A DNA stretch of 23,420 nucleotides from CAJXSD01 sp964633145 (GTDB taxonomy: Bacteria > Pseudomonadota > Alphaproteobacteria > Rhodobacterales > Rhodobacteraceae). Made by a program: the position numbers and the translations under genes. The DNA lies in NCBI GenBank assembly GCA_964633145.1, contig CAZWFE010000036.1:1-23420 (forward strand), read 5' to 3'. Within the stretch, counting starts at the first letter, position 1, and every line of letters begins with the position of its first letter. Below are positions 1 to 6,175 of this stretch, piece by piece. Below the pieces are notes generated by a model that saw nothing but the letters and a program-made list of their open reading frames with translations, did no database searches and had not been told where the DNA came from.

Positions 1-53
1 CCCCGACCCCTTGATTCGTAGTCAAGTACTCTATCCAGCTGAGCTATCGGTCC
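1..53 (-). tRNA. tRNA-Arg (anticodon ACG), 3' part cut off by the window edge
   Basis: Read on the minus strand, the sequence starts with acceptor strand GGACCGA, then T8-A9, then the D stem GCTC and loop. It continues into an anticodon stem CTTGA/TCAAG enclosing the loop CTACGAA, so the anticodon is ACG (plus-strand 17-19), decoding CGN arginine codons; A34 would normally be converted to inosine. The variable region AGGGGTCGGGG runs to the window edge. The T arm and 3' acceptor strand lie outside, so the fold cannot be completed here. A promoter-like pair of hexamers lies just upstream. Confidence 0.93.
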
Positions 54-63
54 ACTGCGTGGG

Positions 64-92
64 TCTCTAAGGGGTTGGGAAAAACTTTGCAA
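64..92 (-). promoter_or_regulatory. Putative sigma70-type promoter of tRNA-Arg
   Basis: On the minus strand, TTGCAA (92-87) and TAGAGA (69-64) are separated by exactly 17 nt. The tRNA 5' end lies 10 nt beyond the -10 hexamer, so the leader would be only a few nucleotides. The match to consensus is moderate (TTGaca and TAtaat in part), so position supports the call more than sequence does. Confidence 0.45.
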
Positions 93-96
93 GTGC

Positions 97-142
97 AAAA
101 TCAGACTTTTTCGCAAAATAAAATCAGACTTTTTCACAAATT
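97..142. repeat. Tandem direct repeat, two 23-bp units
   Basis: Unit 1 is 97-119 and unit 2 is 120-142, directly adjacent, with 21 of 23 bases identical. The shared core is AAAATCAGACTTTTTC. On the minus strand each unit carries an A-tract followed by GTCTGATTTT. The array fills most of the space between the histidine kinase stop (149) and the putative tRNA-Arg promoter. A 23-bp period is close to two helical turns, so both units would sit on nearly the same DNA face. The role is unknown; an UP-element or activator site is an inference. Confidence 0.8.
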
Positions 143-148
143 ACTGAA

Positions 149-1528
149 TCATGTTAACGATTTGGGTAAATCAAATCCAAAAACCGATCCATCAGGTCCG
201 GTCGCGCGAAGATCCAATGTGCCACCATGGCCGGCCACCAATTCGGCGGCGATGGCCAGGCCTAGGCCTGTGCCATCTTTGCGGGTGCCACCTGCAAAGG
301 CTTGGAACAGTTTATCGTGTGCTTTTTGTGATAAACCAGGGCCGTGATCGGTAACGGTAATGGTCCACGCAGCGTTGGTCTGTGTTGCGGCGATAACAAT
401 GTCGCCCTTACAGGACGCCGCTTGCATTGCTTGACGCGCATTACGCACCAAATTCTGCAAAATACGGTGCAGCTGTTCAGGATCGGCCCGCAGGGTCAAA
501 TTCGGGCCATGATATGCGATGTTGATCCCGTCACTGACATTCAATGCCAGTGTTTCAAGGGCGGCAACCTCGGTCACGATATCGGACAGATCCACCCATT
601 CCAACCGCGGGCTGGGTTCGCCTGCGCGACCAAAGGCCAAGGTATTTTCCGTCAACGATACGGCCCGCGACACCGATCGCATCAATCGCGGCGCAATTTT
701 TTGCACCATCGGGTCTTGGCTTTCCTCCATCCGGTCACTGAGCAATTGAACCGACGACAGGATGTTGCGCAAATCGTGGCTGATTTTTGCAACCGCTTGC
801 CCCAATGCGGCCAAACGTTCCTTGTGGCGTAGGGCGGCTGATAATTCTGCTTGCAGGTGATGCAGGGCCTGTTCGGCCTCTTGGATTTCTGTGATTTTAG
901 AATCAGGGGTCAGAATGCGCCGAATGTCTTGGGGGGCTTGGCTGTAATCGGTCATGGATTTTGCGACCCGCTTGATAGGCACAACAATCAATACACGCAC
1001 CGCAAAAAACAATAATGCGGCTGTGATTACGGAAATCACCAACGACAACACGAACACGCGCCGACCATAATCAATCATAGCGTCCCGCAGTGGCGCCGCA
1101 TCTAGCGTCACCTCGATCAGCTGACCGGCCTGTTGGGAAGGTAAACCAATGACCCGAATAACAGCATCCGCCGGATCAACCAGTCGGATCAGGGCATCGC
1201 GTACCAACTGCCACGGCTGGGGATCGCGCAAATCAAACGACTGTTCCACGGGATATGGGATTGGGGATGACAACACCAATTGCCGCGCCGCATCGCGGAC
1301 CAAAACCACGTTATATACCTGCGCATTGGCCAAGAGTTCCTGTTCCAGCGCAGGTGACAATTCCGCATCCGCCAGCAATGCCAAAGACGCAATTTGCGCA
1401 CGTTCAATGCGGGCATTCAAATAATCCAGTCGAAATCGCGCGATTGAAGGGACGAAAATCAAAATCTCGGCCAGCATGATAAACAACACTGTCAAAATCA
1501 AAAACCGACCCGAGAGGGTTTTGAACAT
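149..1528 (-). CDS. Membrane-bound sensor histidine kinase
   Basis: A 459-residue two-component sensor kinase of the inner membrane. A membrane segment at about residues 9-29 and a second at about 157-182 flank a roughly 125-residue periplasmic sensor region with no domain I recognise. A HAMP-like linker follows (about 180-235). The dimerisation/phosphoacceptor helix has SHDLRN with His251 as the likely phosphorylated residue. The ATPase domain has an N box (Asn359, Asn363), a G1 box DHGPGL (394-399) and a G2 box GTGLGL (419-424), so it looks catalytically complete. The ATG at 1528 lies 1 nt before the stop of the upstream oxidoreductase gene, and AAGG/TAGG ribosome-site bases fall inside that gene's end. 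It is therefore the last gene of a three-gene operon. No response regulator is present in the window, so partner and signal are unknown; a redox or membrane signal is only a guess from the neighbours. Confidence 0.92.
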   Translation of the reverse strand: MFKTLSGRFLILTVLFIMLAEILIFVPSIARFRLDYLNARIERAQIASLALLADAELSPALEQELLANAQVYNVVLVRDAARQLVLSSPIPYPVEQSFDLRDPQPWQLVRDALIRLVDPADAVIRVIGLPSQQAGQLIEVTLDAAPLRDAMIDYGRRVFVLSLVISVITAALLFFAVRVLIVVPIKRVAKSMTDYSQAPQDIRRILTPDSKITEIQEAEQALHHLQAELSAALRHKERLAALGQAVAKISHDLRNILSSVQLLSDRMEESQDPMVQKIAPRLMRSVSRAVSLTENTLAFGRAGEPSPRLEWVDLSDIVTEVAALETLALNVSDGINIAYHGPNLTLRADPEQLHRILQNLVRNARQAMQAASCKGDIVIAATQTNAAWTITVTDHGPGLSQKAHDKLFQAFAGGTRKDGTGLGLAIAAELVAGHGGTLDLRATGPDGSVFGFDLPKSLT

Positions 1529-1529
1529 G

Positions 1530-2945
1530 CTAGCCTAGCCTTTTTTGTACGAAACGAACAAATCGTTTAAGCCAGACATTATCAAACAGACGGGGTGAAA
1601 AATAGGCCCCAGCCACCCTTTTATTGATTTCGGTCAATGTCGGATAGGGCGAAATCATGCCGGCTAATTTCCCGATTTTTTCGCGATGCGTTACCATATA
1701 GGTCCAGAAATTGATCAATTCGCCCGCTTGGTGTCCAACAACGCGGACGCCAACAACGCGGCCACGCACAACAATTGCGACGGTATGGCCCTGCGTGACA
1801 CGTTCCGCAACAGCGCGATCATTACCCGCATGTTCGAATCGGACCAATTCTATATCCCCACCGAATTTGGCGCGCGCCTGATCCTGCGACAGTCCAACGG
1901 TGGCAATTTCAGGATCAGTGTATGTCACCGTTGGAATGGCCGTATTCGACGCCTTGGCCGGCAAGACCAGCAATGCGGATCTGATCACCACGCCTGCATG
2001 ATATCCGGCAACATGGGTAAACTGCGCACCACCAATGACATCGCCGATGGCATAGACCTTGGGGTTTGATGTCTTCAAATCCGCACCCACAGTGATGCCC
2101 CTGTCGGAATAGGCGATGTTTGCACGCTCTAAATCCAACCCATGCACATTGGGTCGCCGGCCCGTTGCGACCAACAGATGCGAACCTGACACTTGGGTTT
2201 CGTTATCTAAGTGAACGGCAATCGCCCCTGCATCGCCTGCGATGTTTTGAATGCCCACATTTTCATGCAACACAACCCCATCTGCGGTCAGTTGATCGCG
2301 CAGAATATCGCGGTCCTGTTCATCGTTCATGGGCAAAATCGGCCCCATATCAACCAAGCTGACGCGAACCCCCAACCGCGCGTGGGCCTGCGCCATTTCA
2401 ACGCCAATGGGTCCACCGCCGATCACAATCAAATGATCGGGCGCTTGGGTCAGATCAAACAAGGTTTCATTGGTCAGATAGGGCACATCCGCCAACCCAG
2501 GAATCGGCGGAACAAAGGCATGGGCCCCAGTTGCAATCACAATGCGGCGGGCGGTGATTTCCGTGTCGCCCGCCTGCACTGTTGTTGGCCCAATAAATCG
2601 CCCCGCATGACGCAGCACACGCACGCCCAAGCCTTCGAAACGGGCCTGGCTGTCATGGGGTTCAATCTGGGCAATCACATCGCGGACATGGTCCATGACG
2701 CGACCGTAATCCACATCAACCGTTGCGGTTAATCCGAATTTTGCACTGTCGCGGATCTGGCTGGCGCGTTTACCTGCGGCCAACAATGCCTTGGACGGGA
2801 CGCAGCCGTAATTCAGACAATCACCGCCCATTTTATGGGGTTCCAACAGGGTGACATCGGCCCCCATTTGTGCCGCGCCTGCAGCAACGGACAACCCACC
2901 TGATCCCGCGCCAATGACCAATAAATCTGTTTTAATGCGGGTCAT
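1530..2945 (-). CDS. FAD-dependent pyridine nucleotide-disulfide oxidoreductase (MerA/Lpd-like)
   Basis: A 471-residue flavoprotein of the mercuric reductase / dihydrolipoamide dehydrogenase / glutathione reductase family. It has the N-terminal FAD fold GAGSGG (12-17), a redox-active disulfide in GDCLNYGCVPSK (Cys43 and Cys48), an NAD(P)H fold GGGPIG (176-181) and the second FAD signature YAIGDV (298-303). The C-terminal dimerisation domain has SPYPTLTE near residue 437, resembling the YPT-E of MerA-type proteins rather than the HxHPT-E of classical Lpd, so the usual active-site His is not obvious. There is no N-terminal metal-binding (HMA) domain and no second C-terminal Cys pair, and no mer genes are nearby, so true mercury reduction is unlikely. 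The ATG at 2945 is preceded by AAGGA; the gap to the TVP38 gene is 1 nt. The substrate is unknown. Pairing with a TVP38/TMEM64 protein is, from memory, common in bacteria. Confidence 0.9.
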   Translation of the reverse strand: MTRIKTDLLVIGAGSGGLSVAAGAAQMGADVTLLEPHKMGGDCLNYGCVPSKALLAAGKRASQIRDSAKFGLTATVDVDYGRVMDHVRDVIAQIEPHDSQARFEGLGVRVLRHAGRFIGPTTVQAGDTEITARRIVIATGAHAFVPPIPGLADVPYLTNETLFDLTQAPDHLIVIGGGPIGVEMAQAHARLGVRVSLVDMGPILPMNDEQDRDILRDQLTADGVVLHENVGIQNIAGDAGAIAVHLDNETQVSGSHLLVATGRRPNVHGLDLERANIAYSDRGITVGADLKTSNPKVYAIGDVIGGAQFTHVAGYHAGVVIRSALLVLPAKASNTAIPTVTYTDPEIATVGLSQDQARAKFGGDIELVRFEHAGNDRAVAERVTQGHTVAIVVRGRVVGVRVVGHQAGELINFWTYMVTHREKIGKLAGMISPYPTLTEINKRVAGAYFSPRLFDNVWLKRFVRFVQKRLG

Positions 2946-2946
2946 A

Positions 2947-3633
2947 CTAGCGTTCCTTATTCTTGAAAATCATGGGCAATGCGGCCAATGCGGCCAACCC
3001 CAACAACGGTCCCAAAATATGCGGTGACCAAATCAACGACAGATCCGGCGTGCCACCGCGATCAAACACATCACCTATACCAACGCCAATCCACGTAAAC
3101 ACCAATCCCCCCGGAATGATGCCCAGCGCAGTCGTCCAGAAAAATTGGAAAAACCGAATACCAACAAGCGCGGGCAGCACATTGGCGACAAAAAACGGCA
3201 CGACGGGCACCAAACGCAGCATCAGCAAAACCGACACAGCATTATTGCGCAATCCCGCCATCACTTGGGCTGCGCGACCATCAGATTTGGAGAGCTGATC
3301 CGCCAATTTTGATCCAAACCCGAATTGCACCGCCCAGAATATGGCGCTGGCCCCCAGCGTTGCGGCCACGACGTTTAATACCGTCCCAACGCCCAGCCCA
3401 AACAAAAATCCACCCGTGATTGACGCAACCGCCGCCCCAGGCAGCGAAAAGGCAACAATCAAAAAATACCCAACAACAAAACCCAAGGCCGTCAACACAA
3501 AATGCGAATCGCGATACTTTAGCAACGCTTGCCGATTGTCCCGCAAAACGTCAAAGCTGATATAGTCTTGTAAAAATACTGCGCCAGCCACCGCAGCGGC
3601 CGCAATCATCAAGATTGGCAAATATTTCTTCAT
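2947..3633 (-). CDS. TVP38/TMEM64 (DedA-like, VTT domain) membrane protein
   Basis: A 228-residue multi-pass inner-membrane protein. Hydrophobic stretches lie at about residues 5-22, 46-66, 70-107, 133-156, 164-190 and 206-222. The central part has the Gly/Pro-rich signature of the family: SLPGAAVASITGGFLFG (63-79) and, later, LRLVPVVPFFVANVLPAL (139-155). DedA/VTT proteins are linked to lipid scrambling or transport at membranes; the exact substrate here cannot be told. I chose the ATG at 3633 because AAAGGGG lies about 6 nt upstream and the protein then begins MKKYLP, a normal membrane start. An in-frame ATG at 3660 would add nine polar residues. It is the first gene of the operon with the oxidoreductase and histidine kinase. 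Confidence 0.88.
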   Translation of the reverse strand: MKKYLPILMIAAAAVAGAVFLQDYISFDVLRDNRQALLKYRDSHFVLTALGFVVGYFLIVAFSLPGAAVASITGGFLFGLGVGTVLNVVAATLGASAIFWAVQFGFGSKLADQLSKSDGRAAQVMAGLRNNAVSVLLMLRLVPVVPFFVANVLPALVGIRFFQFFWTTALGIIPGGLVFTWIGVGIGDVFDRGGTPDLSLIWSPHILGPLLGLAALAALPMIFKNKER

Positions 3634-3688
3634 CGTGTGCCCCTTTGTTTTGCACATCATGACAATCCCCGCCCCCCAAGACCAGAGG

Positions 3689-3706
3689 GTTCACGACAGG
3701 GTGAAC
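3689..3706. promoter_or_regulatory. Inverted repeat upstream of the TVP38 operon
   Basis: GTTCAC and GTGAAC form perfect 6-bp arms around a 6-nt spacer, about 55 bp upstream of the TVP38 start. The position suits an operator for the minus-strand operon, but I find no convincing -35/-10 pair beside it and the arms are short. Confidence 0.25.
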
Positions 3707-3805
3707 AAGACCAAAGTTTTTGACACAATTCGCGTGACATTCCCAAAAATCTGACCTAAGAGGCGGTCAATAACAGAAATATGTTGCGAAACGGGGTTGG
3801 TGGGT

Positions 3806-3834
3806 TTGACTTATTCCCAGATGACCCTTATAGG
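3806..3834 (+). promoter_or_regulatory. sigma70-type promoter of rpmH
   Basis: TTGACT (3806-3811) and TATAGG (3829-3834) are separated by exactly 17 nt. This predicts a start near 3841 and a leader of about 60 nt before the rpmH ATG at 3900. It is the best promoter match in the window and is well placed for the rpmH-rnpA-yidD run. Confidence 0.65.
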
Positions 3835-3899
3835 CAGCATTTCAGAATTCATTGCCAGCGCGAATCTATAGTGTTGGCCAAAAAACGGAGTTTGGAGCG

Positions 3900-4034
3900 A
3901 TGAAACGCACCTATCAACCATCGAACCTAGTACGCAAACGCCGCCACGGGTTCCGTTCGCGTATGGCAACCAAAGCTGGCCGCAAGATTTTGAACGCACG
4001 TCGCGCACGTGGTCGGAAATCTTTGAGCGCGTAA
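3900..4034 (+). CDS. rpmH: 50S ribosomal protein L34
   Basis: A 44-residue, very basic protein matching L34 along its whole length, starting MKRTYQPSN and containing RKRRHGFRSRM and the GRKILNARRARGRKSL end. L34 is a structural protein of the large ribosomal subunit. An in-frame ATG at 3852 would add 16 residues not found in the family. The ATG at 3900 is preceded by GGAG and gives the usual L34 length. The rnpA start follows 7 nt after the stop, the classical rpmH-rnpA pair. A good promoter lies 66 nt upstream. dnaA is not in the window. Confidence 0.98.
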   Translation: MKRTYQPSNLVRKRRHGFRSRMATKAGRKILNARRARGRKSLSA

Positions 4035-4041
4035 AACCGCT

Positions 4042-4473
4042 TTGACGACAGACATTTCAGACGCCGCAGGGGCTGTGTCCAACACATCTGATCATACAGA
4101 TGCAGCGGGACAAACCTCAGCGGTGTCTTTTTCTGTGTCTGCCTATACCATTTTGAAAAAACGATCCCAGTTTGTTGCCGCCGCCAAGGCGGAAAAACAA
4201 GGATCCCCATCATTGATGGTGCAGGCGCGGCGCCGTACCGATGATGGTCCGATCGGGGTTGGATTTACCTGTTCGAAAAAGGTGGGCAACGCCGTCGCCC
4301 GCAATCGCGCCAAACGCCGCCTGCGGGCCGCTGCGCAACAGATTATCCCGAACTATGGTCAACGGGGTTATGATTACGTCCTAATTGGGCGACGGGATGT
4401 GACAGCTGAACGCCCATTTCATTTACTGTGCCAAGATCTGCAACGCAGCCTGCACAAACTGCACAGCCGATAG
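4042..4473 (+). CDS. rnpA: Ribonuclease P protein component
   Basis: A 143-residue protein subunit of RNase P, which binds the catalytic RNA and helps remove tRNA 5' leaders. The family signature is clear: the LKKRSQF start of the fold at about 38-44, then FTCSKKVGNAVARNRAKRRLR (75-95) with the RNRxKR RNA-binding helix at 87-92. The first ~33 residues are a Ser/Thr/Ala/Asp-rich extension. The start used here is TTG (4042). In-frame GTG codons at 4075, 4123 and 4135 would give shorter proteins, so the N-terminus is uncertain. It lies between rpmH (7 nt) and yidD (4 nt), presumably in one transcript. Confidence 0.93.
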   Translation: MTTDISDAAGAVSNTSDHTDAAGQTSAVSFSVSAYTILKKRSQFVAAAKAEKQGSPSLMVQARRRTDDGPIGVGFTCSKKVGNAVARNRAKRRLRAAAQQIIPNYGQRGYDYVLIGRRDVTAERPFHLLCQDLQRSLHKLHSR

Positions 4474-4477
4474 TGCG

Positions 4478-4699
4478 ATGAAACCTGCAGCCTATGTCCT
4501 ATCCCTGCCCGTCCGATTTTACCGCGCGGTCCTTTCCCCCCTGATCGGATCAAACTGCCGCTATCAGCCAACCTGCAGCGCCTATACCCTAGAAGCGTTG
4601 GAAAAACACGGCGCGATCAAGGGCGGCTGGCTGTCGCTGAAACGCATCACCAGCTGCCATCCATGGGGTGGATCGGGGATCGATAACGTCCCAGATTAA
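4478..4699 (+). CDS. yidD: Membrane protein insertion efficiency factor YidD
   Basis: A 73-residue protein with the hallmark YidD core: a short N-terminal amphipathic segment (VRFYRAVLSPLIG), then SNCRYQPTCSAYTLEALEKHG and a GGW-x5-RI-x-SCHPWG end. Three conserved Cys are visible. YidD associates with the inner membrane and aids YidC/Sec-dependent insertion. Length is normal for the family. The ATG lies 4 nt after the rnpA stop. yidC itself is about 3 kb downstream on the same strand, as is typical for the rpmH-rnpA-yidD-yidC neighbourhood, though here four or five ORFs lie between. Confidence 0.96.
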   Translation: MKPAAYVLSLPVRFYRAVLSPLIGSNCRYQPTCSAYTLEALEKHGAIKGGWLSLKRITSCHPWGGSGIDNVPD

Positions 4700-4818
4700 C
4701 AGTTGCCGGGATGCAACACGAAATTCAACACAGCCCCGACGCAAACAATCCAAGATTGAACATCTTCGCACCACGTGATAGTTGATCGGCATGCCATTTT
4801 TCAGAGGAGGGCAATATC

Positions 4819-4866
4819 ATGACTTATGCGTTTGCCATCCTTGGCGGCTATCAACGATCAAACTAA
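4819..4866 (+). CDS. Possible 15-codon ORF with a strong Shine-Dalgarno site
   Basis: An ATG at 4819 opens a 15-residue frame (MTYAFAILGGYQRSN) ending in TAA at 4864-4866. It is preceded by AGAGGAGGG (4804-4812), the strongest ribosome-binding sequence I see in this window, at a 6-nt spacing. The peptide matches no family I know. It lies in the 293-nt gap between yidD and the DUF1127-like gene and could be a leader peptide, a small protein, or the start of a decayed gene. There is no visible attenuator directly after it. Confidence 0.35.
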   Translation: MTYAFAILGGYQRSN

Positions 4867-4967
4867 CAGCCTGATCGACCGCTTTTTAGCACAAATTCTT
4901 CCTTAGACTTTCGATACAATTGGCGCCCTCACGGTCGTGTACCGCCTATGCGCCCCCATTTTAGGGA

Positions 4968-4985
4968 TCACAGGGCAACCTGTGA
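4968..4985 (+). promoter_or_regulatory. Hairpin in the 5' leader of the DUF1127-like gene
   Basis: TCACAGG and CCTGTGA are perfect 7-bp arms around a GCAA tetraloop, a stable GNRA loop. The stem ends 7 nt before the ATG at 4993 and contains the only Shine-Dalgarno-like bases (AGG) in front of that start. It could limit translation or, at DNA level, be an operator. A TACAAT -10-like hexamer lies upstream at 4915-4920. Confidence 0.45.
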
Positions 4986-4992
4986 CAACACC

Positions 4993-5211
4993 ATGATAAA
5001 AACTCTGGAACAAGACACCCTAGCCAAGGGTCTGGATAAAATTATTGGTCAACACGGATTTTGGACTGTTGTGTGGGCCTTGGTGACGCGCAAATTCCAC
5101 AGGGATGATATCACGCTGCCTGCGACAGATATGTCCGATCACATCAGACGCGACATTGGCTTGCCCCCAAATACACCCAAAACGGGGCAGGATTGGTATA
5201 TCAAACGATAA
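4993..5211 (+). CDS. Small DUF1127-like protein
   Basis: A 72-residue protein of unknown function. The C-terminal half, with MSDHIRRDIGLPP at about residues 47-59, resembles the conserved L-x-D-h-x-R-DIGL end of DUF1127 proteins, small basic proteins common in alphaproteobacteria and in some cases implicated in RNA or phosphate/carbon homeostasis. The N-terminal half has an aromatic stretch GFWTVVWALVTRKFHR (22-37) that may be an amphipathic helix. I chose the ATG at 4993, starting MIKTLEQ. An in-frame ATG at 4948 would add 15 residues, but it would put the 4968-4985 hairpin inside the coding region. Neither start has a clear ribosome site. The stop at 5211 is 42 nt before ttcA. Confidence 0.65.
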   Translation: MIKTLEQDTLAKGLDKIIGQHGFWTVVWALVTRKFHRDDITLPATDMSDHIRRDIGLPPNTPKTGQDWYIKR

Positions 5212-5223
5212 ATCCAGATTGCT

Positions 5224-5254
5224 TGTGCGCGCGAAATTCGCTATTGCGCGCACA
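5224..5254 (+). promoter_or_regulatory. Hairpin ending on the ttcA start codon
   Basis: TGTGCGCGC (5224-5232) and GCGCGCACA (5246-5254) form a perfect 9-bp GC-rich stem with a 13-nt loop. The last base of the stem is the A of the ttcA ATG. No Shine-Dalgarno sequence is visible. There is no T-run after it, so it does not look like an intrinsic terminator for the preceding gene; translational control is an inference. Confidence 0.5.
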
Positions 5255-6123
5255 TGCTTGATGATAACGACGATATCCACCCCCTGTTCCACGGCGCGCC
5301 GTCGACAACCGAATTCAAAAAACTGCGCAAGCGCATTGTGCGTAACGTGCGCGAGGCGATTGAACAATTCGGCATGATCGAACGCGATGCGCGGTGGCTG
5401 GTTTGTTTGTCGGGTGGCAAAGACAGCTATACCCTGCTGGCGGTTCTCTACGAATTGAAATGGCGCGGGTTGCTGCCTGTCGATTTGCTGGCCTGTAATC
5501 TGGATCAGGGTCAACCGGGGTTTCCAGCCACGGTTTTGCCCGAGTTTTTGGAAAAAATGGGCGTTCCCCATCGCATCGAATACCAAGACACCTATTCCGT
5601 TGTGATGGACAAGGTGCCCCAAGGCCGCACCTATTGTGCGCTGTGTTCGCGCCTGCGCCGTGGACACCTGTACCGCATCGCCCGCGAAGAAGGCTGCAGT
5701 GCCGTCGTGCTGGGCCATCATCGCGACGACATGTTAGAGACATTCTTTATGAACCTGTTCCATGGCGGACGGTTGGCCACTATGCCGCCCAAATTGGTCA
5801 ACGAAGAGGGCGATTTATTCCTTTATCGTCCACTGGCCTTTGTCGCCGAAGAAGATTGCGAAAAATTCGCGAAATCAATGCAGTACCCAATTATCCCCTG
5901 CGATTTATGCGGGTCACAGGACGGGTTACAGCGTCAACAGGTCAAACAAATGCTGGATGGTTGGGAAAAAAATCGCCCCGGCCGGCGTCAGGTCATGTTC
6001 CGATCTTTGATGAATGTACGTCCATCGCATCTGCTGGATGACCGGATCTTTGATTTCCAAGGTCTAGAGTTGGGATCCAAAGCATTTGATGAAAATGCGC
6101 CAGATATTCCCAAACTGCGTTAA
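5254..6123 (+). CDS. ttcA: tRNA 2-thiocytidine(32) synthetase TtcA
   Basis: A 289-residue cytoplasmic ATP-dependent enzyme that thiolates C32 in certain tRNAs, using an iron-sulfur cluster. The PP-loop SGGKDS is at 53-58. The two CxxC pairs typical of TtcA are CALC (128-131) and CDLC (216-219), with CSRLRRG and LGHHRDD between them. The N-terminal FKKLRKRIVRNVREAI aligns with the start region of known TtcA, so the ATG at 5254 is sensible although it has no clear ribosome site and abuts a hairpin. The substrates may include the tRNA-Arg class that carries C32, which is the case for the tRNA-Arg(ACG) at the left edge (C at the first loop position); that link is inference only. Confidence 0.96.
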   Translation: MLDDNDDIHPLFHGAPSTTEFKKLRKRIVRNVREAIEQFGMIERDARWLVCLSGGKDSYTLLAVLYELKWRGLLPVDLLACNLDQGQPGFPATVLPEFLEKMGVPHRIEYQDTYSVVMDKVPQGRTYCALCSRLRRGHLYRIAREEGCSAVVLGHHRDDMLETFFMNLFHGGRLATMPPKLVNEEGDLFLYRPLAFVAEEDCEKFAKSMQYPIIPCDLCGSQDGLQRQQVKQMLDGWEKNRPGRRQVMFRSLMNVRPSHLLDDRIFDFQGLELGSKAFDENAPDIPKLR

Positions 6124-6175
6124 GGATTAGATCACCAAATACCGGCATCCTTCCTGTAAATTTAAGGGGGCTGCT

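Noticed and set aside
344..832. 162-codon open frame on the plus strand
   Set aside because: It lies antisense within the histidine kinase, which has all kinase motifs in order. It has a Cys/His-rich, low-meaning sequence typical of a shadow frame.
2211..2732. 173-codon open frame antisense to the MerA-like gene
   Set aside because: The opposite frame encodes a complete flavoprotein with conserved folds; this one shows no recognisable feature.
4702..4717. GTTGC-6-GCAAC inverted repeat after yidD as a terminator
   Set aside because: The arms are only 5 bp and no T-run follows, so it is not a convincing intrinsic terminator.
5020..5721. 233-codon open frame on the minus strand
   Set aside because: It covers the DUF1127-like gene and half of ttcA in antisense. 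TtcA on the plus strand has the PP-loop and both CxxC pairs, so this frame is a shadow.
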